Shown here piece by piece: positions 21,191 through 21,579 of a stretch of 21,579 bases of DNA (position 1 is the stretch's first letter; each line of letters begins with the position of its first letter). This DNA comes from GWF2-43-63 sp035390965 (GTDB taxonomy: Bacteria > Bacteroidota > Bacteroidia > Bacteroidales > DTU049): positions 1 to 21,579 of the forward strand of contig DAOPKE010000049.1 in assembly GCA_035390965.1 (NCBI GenBank). The letters are read 5' to 3'. The notes beneath the pieces were generated by a model. That model saw only the letters and a list, made by a program, of their open reading frames with translations. It did not search any database and was not told the DNA's origin. Position numbers and translations under genes: made by a program.

Positions 21191-21579
21191 TCATTGGTTC
21201 ATCTCGCCGCGCAGCGGTTTTTGCAGCATGGTGGCAAGTTCTTTATCCTTGTAGCCCTGACCTAATAAAAACATAGCTTTCGCTATTGCTGCTTCCGTTG
21301 TTATATCATTTCCCGAAACAACGCCAAGGTTCATCAAAGGCAGACTGGCTGCGTATTTACCCATTTCTACCATTCCTCCTTTGCATTGTGTGACATTGAA
21401 TAATACTTTGCCAGATGAAACAGCTTCGTGAATATTTTTCACAAAGCTGCTCGTTGTGGGAGCATTGCCGGAGCCAAAAGTTTCGAGAATAATAACATCA
21501 AGTTCTTCCTGTAGCAGAACCGGGCGCGTGTATGCATCGGGCATTCCGGGAAACAGTTTTAGAATGCCTACCCGTGGCG
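21191..21579 (-). CDS. ansA: Type I L-asparaginase, C-terminal part (runs off the window)
   Basis: About 128 C-terminal residues are visible; the frame is open to the window edge (PRVGILKLFPGMPDAY, then VIILETFGSGNAPT). The GSGNAP turn and the C-terminal domain with VTQCKGGMVEMGKYA match bacterial asparaginase I and related GatD-like proteins. The N-terminal catalytic domain (TGGTI and the TDTM loop) lies outside the window, so activity cannot be judged. It is convergent with the redox operon. Confidence 0.85.
   Translation of the reverse strand, partial: PRVGILKLFPGMPDAYTRPVLLQEELDVIILETFGSGNAPTTSSFVKNIHEAVSSGKVLFNVTQCKGGMVEMGKYAASLPLMNLGVVSGNDITTEAAIAKAMFLLGQGYKDKELATMLQKPLRGEMNQ

Overview
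The window is a piece of a Bacteroidota chromosome, probably Bacteroidales-like and probably an environmental or metagenome assembly. The evidence is the TAnnTTTG -7 promoter box in front of many genes, a PorP/SprF-type outer-membrane protein beside a type IX secretion-style C-terminal domain, large outer-membrane beta-barrel and lipoprotein genes, and almost no Shine-Dalgarno sequences. Two 100-N scaffold gaps are present (12291-12390 and 19239-19338). The first is spurious, because identical 55-bp sequence flanks it. The second joins parts of two different genes.

Layout. 1-2050 is an AT-rich accessory stretch: a 202-bp MITE-like palindromic element, a second large structured inverted repeat, a hypothetical lipoprotein and a small unknown protein. 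2075-5527 (minus) is a 1150-aa outer-membrane protein. A tRNA-Ala(GGC) with its own promoter and terminator runs straight into rlmN. Then come a Janus/Ocnus (PHPT1-like) protein, a 7-TM DUF6629-like protein and a two-gene minus-strand operon of a PorP/SprF-like protein plus a miniature lipoprotein carrying a gliding-motility-type C-terminal domain.

10029-12954 is the most interesting block: a ribulose-phosphate-epimerase-like domain fused to a KdsD-type CBS pair, overlapping by 4 nt a divergent DAHP-synthase-like enzyme, followed by a KdsC-type HAD phosphatase with an N-terminal HTH. The order (CBS-regulated pentose-phosphate enzyme, PEP-condensing synthase, phosphatase) mirrors the Kdo pathway KdsD-KdsA-KdsC but uses other scaffolds. 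It could be a 3-deoxy-ulosonate pathway or a regulated aromatic-pathway entry.

13134-21579 is mostly housekeeping: prs-rplY, sppA (convergent, with a shared symmetric terminator), class II fructose-bisphosphate aldolase, a secreted protein of unknown function, and a redox cluster (the start of a probable OsmC-like gene, a thioredoxin missing its N-terminus, a thioredoxin reductase lacking the usual NADPH-phosphate motif, and a membrane-anchored thioredoxin with a WCMPC site). The 3' part of a type I asparaginase gene is at the edge.

Intergenic regions are loaded with repeats. Degenerate 7-bp units of the CAGTNNT / ACTGACN type occur in at least seven places, several times as inverted pairs. 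There are also 9-mer AAACTTTAT-type tandem repeats, a GC-rich dispersed palindromic repeat (7165-7210, 9772-9837, a decayed copy at 5630-5657), and strings of small hairpins. All calls come from reading the sequence by eye; no database search was run.
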